From the NCBI GenBank assembly GCA_032158295.1, contig CM063254.1, forward strand, positions 19,854,147 through 19,918,146: a stretch of DNA of 64,000 nt, given 5' to 3'. Below are positions 38,301 to 48,346 of this stretch, one piece after another. The notes beneath the pieces were generated by a model, which ran no database searches, had not been told where the DNA came from, and saw only the letters and a list, made by a program, of their open reading frames with translations. This stretch comes from Pycnopodia helianthoides (Eukaryota > Echinodermata > Asteroidea > Forcipulatida > Asteriidae). Both the position numbers and the translations under genes were made by a program. Positions within the stretch are counted from its first letter, which is position 1. Each line of letters opens with the position of its first letter.

Positions 38301-41300
38301 TCATTCTGCAGGCCAGCTTATGATTAGTCGATGGTCGTTAATGTACCCGGATCAATCTAGCAATCTTCTAGCTCTTGAAGCTCCTAATCCTGATTTCTCA
38401 TTTTTCAGGTCAGCTTGTAATTAGTCGAGGGTCGTTAATGTACTCAGATCAATCTAGCAATCTTCTAGCTCTTGAAGCTCCTAATCGTGATTTCTCTTTT
38501 TTTCAGGTCAGCTTGTAATTAGTCGAGGGTCGTTATTGTACTCTGATCAATCCAGCAATCTTCTAGCTCTTGAAGCTCCTAATCGTGATTTCTCTTTTTT
38601 CAGGTCAGCTTGTAATTAGTCGAGGGTCGTTAATGTACTCTGATTAATCTAGTGTTCTAGATCTTGAAGCTCCTAATCCTGATTTCTCATTTTTCAGGTC
38701 AGCTTGTAATTAGTCGAGGGTCGTTAATGTACTCTGATCAATCCAGCAATCTTCTAGCTCTTGAAGCTCCTACTCCAGATACTGATGGTACAATCAAACC
38801 AAACACAGCGGAGACTACCGTCGTCAGTAATCCTACTGTCCAGGATGTAAACCAACCTAATATTCAACCAAAGGTATCATTCTACAAACTGAGTCGTTAA
38901 AAATGTATCTATTTAATTAATTAAAGGCAGTGGGTATTTAGCCAGCACTGGCTTTCTTTTAGTAAATGATATAAAGCCGGAACGGCACTGAACATGCAAA
39001 GTGAATGTTTTTGAGGGTTTAGAATTGTATCGTGACAAATGTCCGTCTGGTTCCGCGCCAACATTGGCGTCGGGACTTTGGGCATGTTGGGTCACAAGAT
39101 GAAATACAATTTCTGACTTTATTTACCTTTAAAGAAAAAATCCTTGGGAGCCACAAATCAGAAAAAGAAAAGGTAATACTATTCATTCAAATGGAGGAGT
39201 AATTTTTTAATAATACAAAAAGAACCTTTTATATTTGGGGGGTGAAAAACAGAATTTGAAAAAAGGCCACGAAAGATATTGAATGCAGAGCTTGTCTTTT
39301 TTGAAGTGGTATCGTTTCCTCTCAGCTATTAGGATTTGGAAAAAAAAACTGGTAATTAATGTTGGCTACCTCGTGATCTCATTAAAGAGGACACTACATG
39401 TATATACGACTAATATGTAGTTGAAAAAAAGCCAGTGCCCACAAAATGAACAGTTTCTATTATTAAATGAAATTGATTAAGAATCAACAGGCCTGGAATT
39501 TTATCTTGGAGTGGGCAAGGCCATTTTCATTTTGTAAAGGGCACTTCCATTGGAGAATTGCAAAGTCTATGGGAAAGTTTTGAAGGGGCACCAAGGCCAA
39601 GACTAGGGCAACAGAGGCCATGGCCTCCGTGTAATTCCAGGCATGAATCAAAATAGCCCATTGTGCGTGTCCCAATGTACATGATTGGGGCGCAAAGGTC
39701 TTCTGGGTGAAGTCCGAGATCAAGCAACACTAGCAACCATCATGGTGTGCTGATTTTGAAGCATTGCGGTACACAACTAAAAACCTTGTATAGTTGCATG
39801 TAAACTACAGCATGGCGTCCATCTTGGCAGCTTGATTCATTTTTTTTTAACTACTTGTTTCCCAAGATGCATTGTGGGATATTTTTAAGATGGTGCTTGT
39901 GCATATATAGGCTATTCATTCAAGTGGTTATTTCTACAGTATTTATACAAAAACACTCTTCAGACTATCAAAGTTTCACTTGACTAACTAATATTTATTC
40001 ATTTATTTTTCTTAAGGTCAAGAGAAAAGGTGGCTGGCCAAAAGGCAAGAAGAGAAAGACGGATTCTTTAAATGAATCTAATTTTCCTAAAGCTCCAACT
40101 ACTGCGTGAGTATGAATTAATGTAACAATAATGATCACGTTTTATTATGGTTGCATAAACAACCAAGAATTCACTGACAAGAAAATCTCATTTGGTGTAG
40201 AAAGCTTCTATTTAGCAAGTTGAAAGTACTCTGTAACAAGAGAAGCAACAAAGAAATCATATCCGGGTAGAGGCTACAGGGTACTTGAAGAAGAAATAAT
40301 ATTGGAATATTAAAGATACAATTTTTGACATGAGGTAGAAATTTGTTTCAATCCCTAGGACCAGCTATGTGTGCAATACTTTGTGTTTTTAAAGGTAGGG
40401 TCATAGATTGTTTTTTGTCAACATAATTCCGACTTATTGGCAACATTTTCAAGAAAGATACACTAAAAGTCACCTGTGAAAGTTTCAGCTGAATACAGTG
40501 TCTATGTGTTGAGTAAACAGCAAAAAACTGTCACATTTTTTTCACAAGAATGTGAATCCATCTCTGTTGAGCGAGGTGACAGCGGGTACCAACCGCATCT
40601 CTGGCTGCAGCATTCAAGAATGGACACCAACAATTCATGCATAAATTGTTTCTCAGATTCAAATGTTTTTATTGATTTCTAATCAACAGGGGGCATTTCA
40701 GACAAAATAATTTAGCAGGATGCTTATTACCATTACCATCTTACTAAGCTTTCGGATAGAAATTACACAATTTCTTAGGGGGGGGTGGTCATTACCAAAG
40801 TGTGACTCTACCTTTAATAAATATACTTGATGTTCTCTTTGAATCATTGTACTTTCACCTTTTCAGTTATTCCTCATTCCTCAACGAGCAACTTGAGCAG
40901 ATCAAGAAGAAGCATGCTAAGAAACCCTTTCCAGAGATCATTAAGATATTGGGTTCCATGTGGACCAAGATGACACTAGAGGAGAAAAAGGTATCCTATT
41001 GTTCGTTAGTTATTTCATTAATCACAAAACCAAGCCATTCTCAGATCTGTAAGATTGAAGTTTTTGCTGAGCTATGATGATACAAACTATTGATGGGGAA
41101 TACCCACGCTTGCCTTGTTTGTTTTGTTTTTATTGCCATTTTAAAACTTTTGATGTTAAAATATTCTCCTATTGCAGAAATATTTAACAGTGGCAGAGCT
41201 TGATAAGAAACGTTATATAGAGGAGCTTCGTGCCTTCCAACATAGTGAAACATATCAGACGTTATTGAGAAGACAGGTGGCAAAGAAGATTAAAGATCTA

Positions 41301-44300
41301 ACAGGTGAAGCAATTAATGAATGAATTATTTGACAGGTGAATCTAATCAATTAGGGGGTAGAGAATCTAGAAAGATTGGTATGCCTGTCCCCTAAACAGC
41401 AAAGAGAGAATGGTTTGGGTGTACAAGGCCTAGCCTCCAACATCACATGAAACCAGGAGTAGGGGTTTTGGAGGACTGGGGACTGTTGCGGTTAACATTT
41501 CTAGTAATTGCTAAGCAGCAATCCACTCTCGCATAAATAAAACCTTGACCATCCTTTGATTGAATTCATCACAGGATGTTGTTATGTTTCTTGATAAATA
41601 ATATGAATAGAGTCTTGTTTAAAAGCATGATTCCCACAAGAAAGATTTTATACATTAGTTTATACCTCTATACTAAGTATGGCACTAGGAGCAATGACCA
41701 TTAGATTGAAGCTTTCTGAGTTGATCGATTGATTGATTAACTGATTGATTGATTGATTGATTGATTAATGAATTGTTTGATTAAAGGAATTTACTTTCAA
41801 AGGGATGTTTTTTTGTTTAGTGTTGATGTCAGTTTTTGAGTGATTAATATTTGTGCAATATTTTTTTCTGCTTGGGGGTTGATTTATAAATGAATTGATT
41901 GATTGGAGTTGAATCTAGTTAGGGTGTGATTTTGGGGTAAGTGTTAATGTCAATTTTGGAGTGATTAATATTTGTTGAATATTTCTACTACTAGGTGTTG
42001 ATGGGACTACTATAGACCCTGATGTCAGTGCTTCAGTTCTTAATGAAATACAACTAGAGGTAAGAAGAGTTAGTCTGATGAGCCCAGGTTTATCTTGCCA
42101 CATTGATGTACAACATTCTTGTACCTTTTGTCAAAATCAGAAAGGTGCATTGTATGTTTGTGTGTTTTGATCAAAGTCGCATTCTGAAAGGAAATTATTC
42201 CGATGTTTGAAATATCTCCATGGAAGAAATCATAACAAAGATGTAAAATGCTCACGACAAAAAATAGAACGCCATGAAAAAGGTAACAAAAATCACCCCC
42301 CCACCCTCCAAAAAAATAAAAATAAAAATCAACCCAAGAAACCTAACAAACAAAAGAAATCACAACAAAACAGTACAATATAAAGAAAAGTCAAGTAGGA
42401 AAGCAATTCTTTGACACTGTTGAAGATGAGGCAAATGAAGACATTTGAATGTACAAACAATATGATAGAGAGAGGAAGACAGATTCCTTAGGGTGGCCGA
42501 GTTAGGGTAGTGGTTTCCTTCCTTGCCTTCCACCTCTAGGACCTTGGTTCGAATCCCGCCGGGGGCACTATGTGGATTAGGTTTTCAGTCCCTGCCTGAT
42601 TGCTAAGGTTTCCATCCCCCACATCTAAAACTGAAACTTCTTTCGTTGTCTTCTCTCCATGGGGTTTTTGGGTAGTATAGTGATTAAGTTCGCTTTTTTG
42701 AGAATCTGTGGCTTCACAACCATTATGAATAAATAATTGAAAATAAAAACAAGATTCTTTCGTATTTTGTTTTGTCTTCAATTAAGGAGGATGATCCGAG
42801 TGACTTACTCTGCAAGATATGTGATAAGTTATTCAGTACAGTTCACAACAAGAAAGAACACATGTACGGCAAACAGCACTTACTAATACTGACTGGAAAA
42901 TTATGTAAGTTACATAAAATATGGTTCTTATAGATTGTTATGCTGGAATAGGTCTCCAAATTATGTTTGATTTAACCTTATGAACTGTTGCTGTGGTGAT
43001 GTTAGGAAATGTTTATTAAAAAACTTCTTGTTTCCATAGAAACTGAGAGATGTTAATAGTATCTTATCTATTGACCCGTTGCATGACACGGAATGCACCT
43101 CTGCACAATGCACGCCTACCATACCCACCAATTTGGGAGTCAAATCCTTTGAGTTCATTTTGACTCCCAAAATGGCAGTCAGGATAGGCTGAGGGTTCCA
43201 ATAATTTTCTCTTTGTTCCGACTATTGAGGCCAAATCTCTACCCCAAAATTCAGAGGCATAGAATGCCTTCTTCTCTAATTTTTGTGATTGAGAGCTGCA
43301 ATTAGATTCAATTAAAAGAGTTGATGTATGGTTTACTTGGTTAAATAGGTGTTGAGGCACTCCACTTTGGACACCTTTTGTTTTTGTTTGCTTTTGTAGT
43401 ATGCTCCGAACACCTCTTGTTTTTGTTGTTGTTGGTTTTTTCCCTTTTTTTTTCTTCTTCTTCTTCCTCTTCTTCTCCCTGTTAAGTGAATATATGTTTT
43501 AAACCAGATTTATATATTTACTTTGATTTATCTTTAAACATTTTCCTTTCCAAACCGGAAGTTCAAATAAATATGTATTATAATTGTTTTTTACTTCTTC
43601 AGATTTCTTTATTTTATTTGATTTATCTTTAAATATTTACCTGCTATTGACAACACCCAAGCACCTAGTGTTTGTTCTTATAAACACTACATTTCTAGTT
43701 TTATGTTGTATTGCCGTCTGACCTTCAGTGGAATGACGGACCATTTTGCAGTTATTCGAGAAATAACTGTGCGCCATAGAGAGAGGGAATGCAAATATTA
43801 TTGTCATTGTGGATCGTTTATTCAGAGATCTGACTGTAGATTCACACAACATCCCCTTTAAATTAAACCTTTAAGAGAATGAAAGAATAAATAACGTCCA
43901 AGCTCTCTGTGCTGTAATTAAACATGACATGGCGGAGACAGCTATATATCCAGACAAACCTATTAAGATTTAGGAATTTCATATGTCAGCAAGAAAGAAA
44001 AGGAAAAAAAATCAAAACGAAAGAGAAAGACTAAGAATAAGTGCTGTAAGCGGTCACAGTTTTGTTATGTTTACAACTTATATAAATTCAAAAAGACCTA
44101 ATTTGGAATTGATGTCTGGGTTGATGGCGACAGCCAAAGAGACACCTGTCTGTCTGGAGTCATTCTCACAGATTGCTATGCATGCTAAAATCATGTCTCA
44201 CTTCGTCCTGGTTAACTATTTGAACAGTATTTGATTGTGTTTGAAATGGGGGGAAAATGACCGCACTATTTGTCTGAAATTGAGTGGTCCATGTACAGGA

Positions 44301-46501
44301 AGCTGGTGCCACCTTTATATGAAATTTTTAAATATGTAAGGTTTTTTTTTGGAGTGGACTCAATGGAAATGTATCCCTTATAGATACGTTGAGTAGTCAC
44401 TCTGTCTGATACTGTGGGAGTTAAATTACAATGTTAATACCCCTCAGGGTTAACATGTTAAAGTCAGCACTGCAACAAATTTGAACGATCGGTTGTTGCA
44501 AATTCTGTACAGTTCCTTCCAAAAGTAATAATTAAAGGATATGAAAATAATAGATTTTCCGCCGACGAAATGCACCCCTGTTATTGTTGGGTTTATTTGA
44601 TACCGTCAGGTCAAATTGAGAAGGAAGTCCTGGAAATGGAAAGCAATAATCAACAACTCAGCCACTCTGCTTTACTGGATCCAAACCAGGGTTTAGCAGC
44701 GGAAGCATCACTACCCCATGGAGAAGGCCATGCGACTGGGACCAGTGGACTGCCAGGTACCAGTCATCAACACTCTACTGCCACCGAGAAGATTGACGTC
44801 GAGCAGTTCAAGGAAGGTTTCATGGAATTGAATCTTGGTTAGTGTCTTCTCGGAATTCTTTATCAAACTGGGATGCTATTTTTTCTTTGGTTAGATTAAA
44901 GGGTGGTCATTATAACATTGGTAAAAAAAATAAATTGGAAAATAGTAATGTTCACGCATCACTTACATAGTTTCAAGATGGTCATGCTGTACAAGTTGAA
45001 ATACTTTTACCTGAGAGGCTGCAGTTTTTGAGAAATTAGTTTTGATCTCACGAGTCTGAAATCGGATGATTGAAAACAGTGATGGGGTTTTTCACTATTT
45101 TCTTGTGCTTAAACTTTCTCATTTCAGATATAATGATACAGTCGTACAAAGAACAGAAAGTGGTCTTTGACAATTACCAAAGTTGGCTGTGTGTTATTTT
45201 AAGGAGTAATAATTATCCATCAAAAACTTGCATTGAATTTTTATTGTATATTTAAAATAAATTTTGAAATAGAATCTTAACTCATTTTCTATTCTCGTAG
45301 AAGTGATAGCCTAGATGCTTTCTGATTCTATCAAATTCCAAGAGTTCACAGATTTAAATAACTGTCCGCCAGACCGCCAAGCTAGTTGACTCTTATGAAT
45401 TGGCTATATCTGACATTCATTTGTTTTATAGTCTCTCATACAATACTAACTTTGTTCATATGATTTTATGGGACAGTGACTGCAGTATTGTATTGTGACA
45501 AAAAGTTGAAACTCACTGGCAATGTCTCATTATTCTTCTAGATCGAGAGATAGAGTTAAGGGAACTACGATGTCGAGACCAGGAACTCTTTGAAGTGAAA
45601 ATGGAACTAAGTCAACACTATCAAGAGCTTGAGGTAAGAACTATAATACTGCCCTCTTGTGACAAGATGTGGGGGAAAAACCCAGAAAACCATTGCTACT
45701 CTAATTTCCCTCCCACAAACTGAAAGTAACTGATGTTCTACCTTATTGTTCTTTAAAGGGAAATTACATCATTGATCACTTGGTAGAATTTAATATGAAT
45801 TGTCATTCCTCCGACCTGTTTACATTTGTGCATCCGTGACTGCTGATAATTTTAAGCTGTAACACAGACCTTGTTTTATTAGAACTCATGTTGAAGCTAT
45901 GGTCGGCCAACCGTCGTTTCAATATGATACAAAAAGACGTTTTTGGAAATACAGTTTTGTTTTCACATTTGCAAATGATGTAATCTACCTTTACTAACAG
46001 AAATCCATCACTTAACTCAAGTCCCTACCACAAACTGAATGTTACTGATGTCTTACTTTAGTGTTCTTTAATAACAGAAATCCATCGCTAAACTAACGTC
46101 CCTACCACAAACTGAAAGTAACTGATGTCTTACTTTATTGTTCTTTAATAACAGAAATCCATCGCTAAACTAACAGCCCTACCACAAACTGAAAGTAACT
46201 GATGTCTTACTTTATTGTTCTTTAATAACAGAAATCCATCGCTAAACTAACAGCCCTACCACAAACTGAAAGTAACTGATGTCTTACTTTATTGTTCTTT
46301 AATAAGAGAAATCCATCGCTAAACTCAAGTCCCTACCACAAACTGAAAGTAACTGATGTTTTATTTTCTTGTTTTTTATAGGAAGCCCTTGCTAAGCAGA
46401 GAGTTCTTTCCAATAACCTTAAGAGGGTAAGTACAACTCTACGAGCTAAACTTGAAGACCTACGAATGGTACCAACACTATTTGGTGTCATCAATTTCTG
46501 A
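35355..46501 (+). CDS. HMG-box / C2H2 zinc-finger / coiled-coil nuclear protein (HMG20-like), 11 exons
   Basis: The exons are 35355-35599, 36543-37186, 38698-38873, 40017-40105, 40867-40990, 41178-41304, 41995-42059, 42787-42904, 44610-44837, 45542-45633 and 46382-46501. All junctions are GT..AG with compatible phases, giving 675 residues. The N-terminal half is Ser/Thr/Met/Val-rich with a Gly run and no known domain. A basic KRKGGWPKGKKRK segment (exon 4) precedes an HMG box (exons 5-6: YSSFLNEQLEQI, PFPEIIKILGSMWTKM, KKRYIEELRAFQ). Exon 8 encodes one C2H2 finger (CKICDKLF...HNKKEHMYGKQH). Exons 9-11 end in FKEGF...DREIELRELR and a coiled coil. The HMG box and the coiled coil resemble HMG20A/HMG20B (BRAF35), a LSD1-CoREST partner, but HMG20 proteins as I know them have no finger between these parts. 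Function is inferred as chromatin or transcription, and the exact ortholog is unknown. Confidence 0.88.
36543..37186 (+). CDS. Exon 2: low-complexity N-terminal region
   Basis: 214 codons, begun by the last base of a split Arg codon and ended by the first base of a Gly codon (ACAACAG|GTACGG). It encodes LTLQVSGPIDGLGDLGG and then a long Ser/Thr/Val/Met/Ala-rich region with no charged clusters, typical of an activation or scaffold segment. The acceptor is unusual: the pyrimidine tract is nine Cs after TTATT, then TTAAG. Confidence 0.85.
37330..37680. mobile_element. Inverted-repeat element with a second repeat nested inside (intron 2)
   Basis: The outer ends are inverted: CTTTTTCCAAACCTCAGCTTAGGC on the left and GGCCGAGGTTTGGAAAAGGC on the right. 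The middle (37408-37585) is the GGTGTCCAAATTT repeat also found at 30505-30682, inserted at CTCTGCTCC, a motif that recurs just after it. The older element was therefore interrupted by the younger repeat. Confidence 0.75.
38309..38697 (+). repeat. Tandem array of exon-3 start copies with 3' splice sites
   Basis: Four near-copies of the start of exon 3, each preceded by a pyrimidine tract and CAG. The copies begin at 38312, 38409, 38507 and 38604, and the fifth, genuine exon begins at 38698 (spacings 97, 98, 97, 94). Each copy keeps the exon frame for about 25 codons (QLVISRGSL, SSNLLALEAPN) and then runs into TCTC-TTTTTTCAG of the next. Copy 4 has an internal deletion. Confidence 0.92.
38923..39440. 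mobile_element. Possible decayed GCCAGTG-ended element (intron 3)
   Basis: TTAAAGGCAGTGGGTATTTAG at the left and AAAAAAAGCCAGTGCCCAC at the right look like decayed inverted ends of the TTAA-AGGCAGTGG class. The interior is not clearly related to the other copies. The boundaries are uncertain. Confidence 0.35.
39487..39645. mobile_element. 159-bp MITE with CAGGCCTGGAATT ends and GAATCA target duplication
   Basis: Short inverted ends (CAGGCCTGGAATT / AATTCCAGGCAT) are flanked by GAATCA on the left (39481-39486) and GAATCA on the right (39646-39651), a likely target-site duplication. It lies in intron 3 of the HMG-box gene and is non-coding. Confidence 0.75.
40867..41304 (+). CDS. Exons 5 and 6: HMG box
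   Basis: Exon 5 (40867-40990) encodes helix 1 and helix 2 of the HMG box: AYSSFLNEQLEQIKKKHA, then PFPEIIKILGSMWTKMTLEE. Exon 6 (41178-41304) encodes helix 3 (KYLTVAELDKKRYIEELRAF) and then QHSETYQTLLRRQVAKKIKD. The PFPEI-K-LG--W-K-(L/M)--EEK pattern is that of HMG20-type, sequence-non-specific boxes. The intron splits the box after EEKK. The aromatic/Pro start and central Trp expected for DNA bending are present. Confidence 0.9.
41721..41783. repeat. GATT tetranucleotide microsatellite
   Basis: About 60 bp of (GATT)n with a few interruptions in intron 6. Shorter GATT runs recur at about 41890-41905. Confidence 0.9.
42490..42740 (+). mobile_element. tRNA-derived SINE (intron 7)
   Basis: The 5' part resembles a tRNA gene with an internal RNA polymerase III promoter: A box TGGCCGAGTTAGG at 42494-42506 and B box GGTTCGAATCC at 42546-42556, spaced as in a long-arm tRNA (Leu/Ser type). 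A GGGGGCAC stretch follows where the acceptor stem would close, then an unrelated tail of about 170 bp ending in AATAAATAATTG. The cloverleaf is degenerate, so it is a SINE and not a working tRNA gene. Confidence 0.8.
42787..42904 (+). CDS. Exon 8: C2H2 zinc finger
   Basis: Encodes EDDPSDLLCKICDKLFSTVH followed by NKKEHMYGKQHLLILTGKL. The ligands fit C-X2-C-X12-H-X5-H, the U1/matrin or JAZ-like spacing used for RNA or for nucleic acids generally. It is a single finger contained in one exon, and its flanking phases are 0 and 1, so it is not a symmetric, freely skippable cassette. Skipping it would shift the frame. Confidence 0.85.
43444..43480. repeat. Polypyrimidine (CTT)n tract
   Basis: CCTTTTTTTTTCTTCTTCTT and continuation, a pyrimidine-only run of about 40 nt in intron 8. 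No acceptor AG follows closely. Confidence 0.85.
44896..45110. mobile_element. Truncated TTAA-type MITE (intron 9)
   Basis: Starts TTAAAGGGTGGTCATTATAACATTGGTAAAA and ends within the shared core TTTTTCACTATTTTCTTGTGC, after which the right half is missing. It is a relative of the elements at 51083 and 57099. No right inverted end was found. Confidence 0.65.
45998..46381 (+). repeat. 77-bp tandem array of exon-11 acceptor copies
   Basis: Five copies of TTCTTTAATAACAG|AAATC..GCTAAACT...ACCACAAACTGAAAG, with acceptor-like CAG/GAG ends before 46001, 46078, 46155, 46232 and 46309. The real exon begins at 46382 (spacings 77, 77, 77, 77, 73). A more diverged unit lies at about 45711-45760. The sequence after each pseudo-acceptor resembles the start of exon 11 (AAATCCATCGCTAAACTA against GAAGCCCTTGCTAAGCAG, 11 of 18 identical). 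Confidence 0.92.
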
Positions 46502-47141
46502 CGAAGAGTTTCTTCACATCTCATCCTGGAGCACTGAGAAGATTTCTTCATTTCGCAAGTTTTGTCTCACAGTTTAAAGTCTTGTCAGTTTTATTTGAGG
46601 GGTTTCAAAGAGTTAATTTGAAACGCTATTTTGGGCAATTATTTTGTCACTTGGCCACAACATTGTTTGCATGTTTTTGGTGAACCTAGAGGACTGGAAT
46701 AAGGTAATTGAAATTTAAAATTAATGGTGTATTATCGCAGTTGCTTTAGCCACAGAGTGGAATGTCCCTCGCTGAGAAAAACAGGAGGATGTTTGCGTTT
46801 ATACCATAGAAATGTCTGTGCAGAGTTTGAAAACAACTTAGACCATGTAACCTTTGTTTACTAAAAAAGTGACCTTGTACATTCCAGGGCTTTTCTGGCA
46901 GGCAAGATACTACACTGGTCATATGAAGATTTTACACTTTGTGTCATAATTTCCACAGAAATCGAAGAGTTATAAAAGTAACAGCTAAACATGTGTGGAG
47001 ATGTGCCTTCTTTCCTCATCAAAAGTTGATAAAAATCAGGCTGTGCAAACTCCATAATATGAGATTTAATGTTTTCTTCCATCAAGCTGTGTACATATTG
47101 TGCCTGCAGGAAGTCCAGGCTCTGTGGCTCTTTTGTAGACG

Positions 47142-47405
47142 TGTGATGTCACAGGTTACATGGTCTATATATCCCTGTGTGATGTCACAGGTTACATGGT
47201 CTATGTATCCCTGTGTGATGTCACAGGTTACATGGTCTATATATCCCTGTGTGATGTCACAGGTTACATGGTCTATATATCCCTGTGTGATGTCACAGGT
47301 TACATGGTCTATATATCCCTGTGTGATGTCACAGGTTACATGGTCTATATATCCCTGTGTGATGTCACAGGTTACATGGTCTATATATCCCTGTGTGATG
47401 TCACA
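47142..47405. repeat. 36-bp tandem repeat, 7.3 copies (TGTGATGTCACAGGTTACATGG unit)
   Basis: Unit GTGATGTCACAGGTTACATG followed by GTCTATATATCCCTGT, repeated at 47142, 47178, 47214, 47250, 47286, 47322, 47358 and 47394. It is almost perfect (one TATG for TATA). The 36-bp period is a multiple of three and free of stops in several frames, which creates long frames on both strands. Each unit contains TGATGTCA, one base from the CRE palindrome TGACGTCA. It lies between the HMG-box gene stop and the first good AATAAA, so it is probably transcribed in its 3' UTR. Confidence 0.95.
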
Positions 47406-47457
47406 AACGCCAAATATACCCTCAATGGCTGCTGAACTTGGCATACACACTTATATG

Positions 47458-47463
47458 AATAAA
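47458..47463 (+). terminator. Candidate poly(A) signal of the HMG-box gene
   Basis: First AATAAA after the stop at 46501 that I could find. It would give a 3' UTR of just under 1 kb that includes the 36-bp repeat. A strong GT-rich downstream element is not obvious, so confidence is limited. Confidence 0.4.
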
Positions 47464-47969
47464 TTATATCTAGTAATATTTCTTTATCATTATGGAATAT
47501 AATAGCCTGATAAATGACTGTATAGTGTACATAGTGCTTATTGTACACGCATGAATTAAGTTAAAACTGAGTATATTTGAAATATATATTTGAAAAAGTA
47601 TTTCTTGTGGTGACTGTGTCTATAAATTGCCTGTATCAGGCTTGAGATGGCTTTTATGCTGGCTTAAATTTCAATGCATGAGGACAACATTGGTCAAAGA
47701 CTAATCTGCACTTCATATACTGTACATGAAATAAACCAGTGGAAGTTCAACTGGTCAGCAGAGTCACAAGAAAATAGTGAACAAAAACCTCATTGTTTTC
47801 AAACATCGGATTTCGGGCCCACAAGATCAAAACCAATTGTTTTACTCGTTTCTCAAAAACTATAGAATTTGTAGCAAACAAATTTCAAGGGAAGTTTTGC
47901 ACCTTGACCATCTTTATACCATGTGCAGTTATTGACATTGTTAGTTTGAATCTTACCAATCTTATGAAC

Positions 47970-48346
47970 CCCCTTTAGATACTATGCACAGGATTGGTAA
48001 GGATAAAAAACAAAACGTTTAATTTGAGTCTGAAAGCTTACTGATATGAAGTTTATACTAGTAACATTTTTTCTGTGAAATATTTCTCTCTGAAATGGAG
48101 TCACATTTGAAACAAATGTATTTAAAAACATCAAAAACTGTAACAGCGGATTTCGGTTGTTACAACCAAAATTAAGGACAAGTTGTTTACATGCTGAAAA
48201 TTGTGCATGATTTTTCACTATTTTCTCCTGACTCACACAACAGATAAAGCCAACAATTCTCAGATTTGTTGTTTCATGTATGTGGTTGATCACACAAAGC
48301 AGGTTTATTTTTTCAGCTCTACCAATTCTGTATGATACATTTAAGA
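47970..48346. mobile_element. Decayed TTAA-type MITE, family D
   Basis: Degenerate inverted ends (TTTAGATACTATGCACAGGA..TTGGTAA on the left, CTACCAATTCTGTATGATAC..ATTTAAG on the right) around a core with TTTTTCACTATTTTCTCCTGAC. Overall length and layout match the other members at 24402 and 51083. It is non-coding. Confidence 0.7.

Noticed and set aside
42490..42570. Functional tRNA gene
   Set aside because: A and B boxes are present, but the cloverleaf stems do not close properly and a SINE-type tail follows.
46939..47502. Frames of 187 (plus) and 122 (minus) codons with 12-residue repeats
   Set aside because: They arise because the 36-bp repeat is a multiple of three without stops. Outside the array the frames have no coding character.
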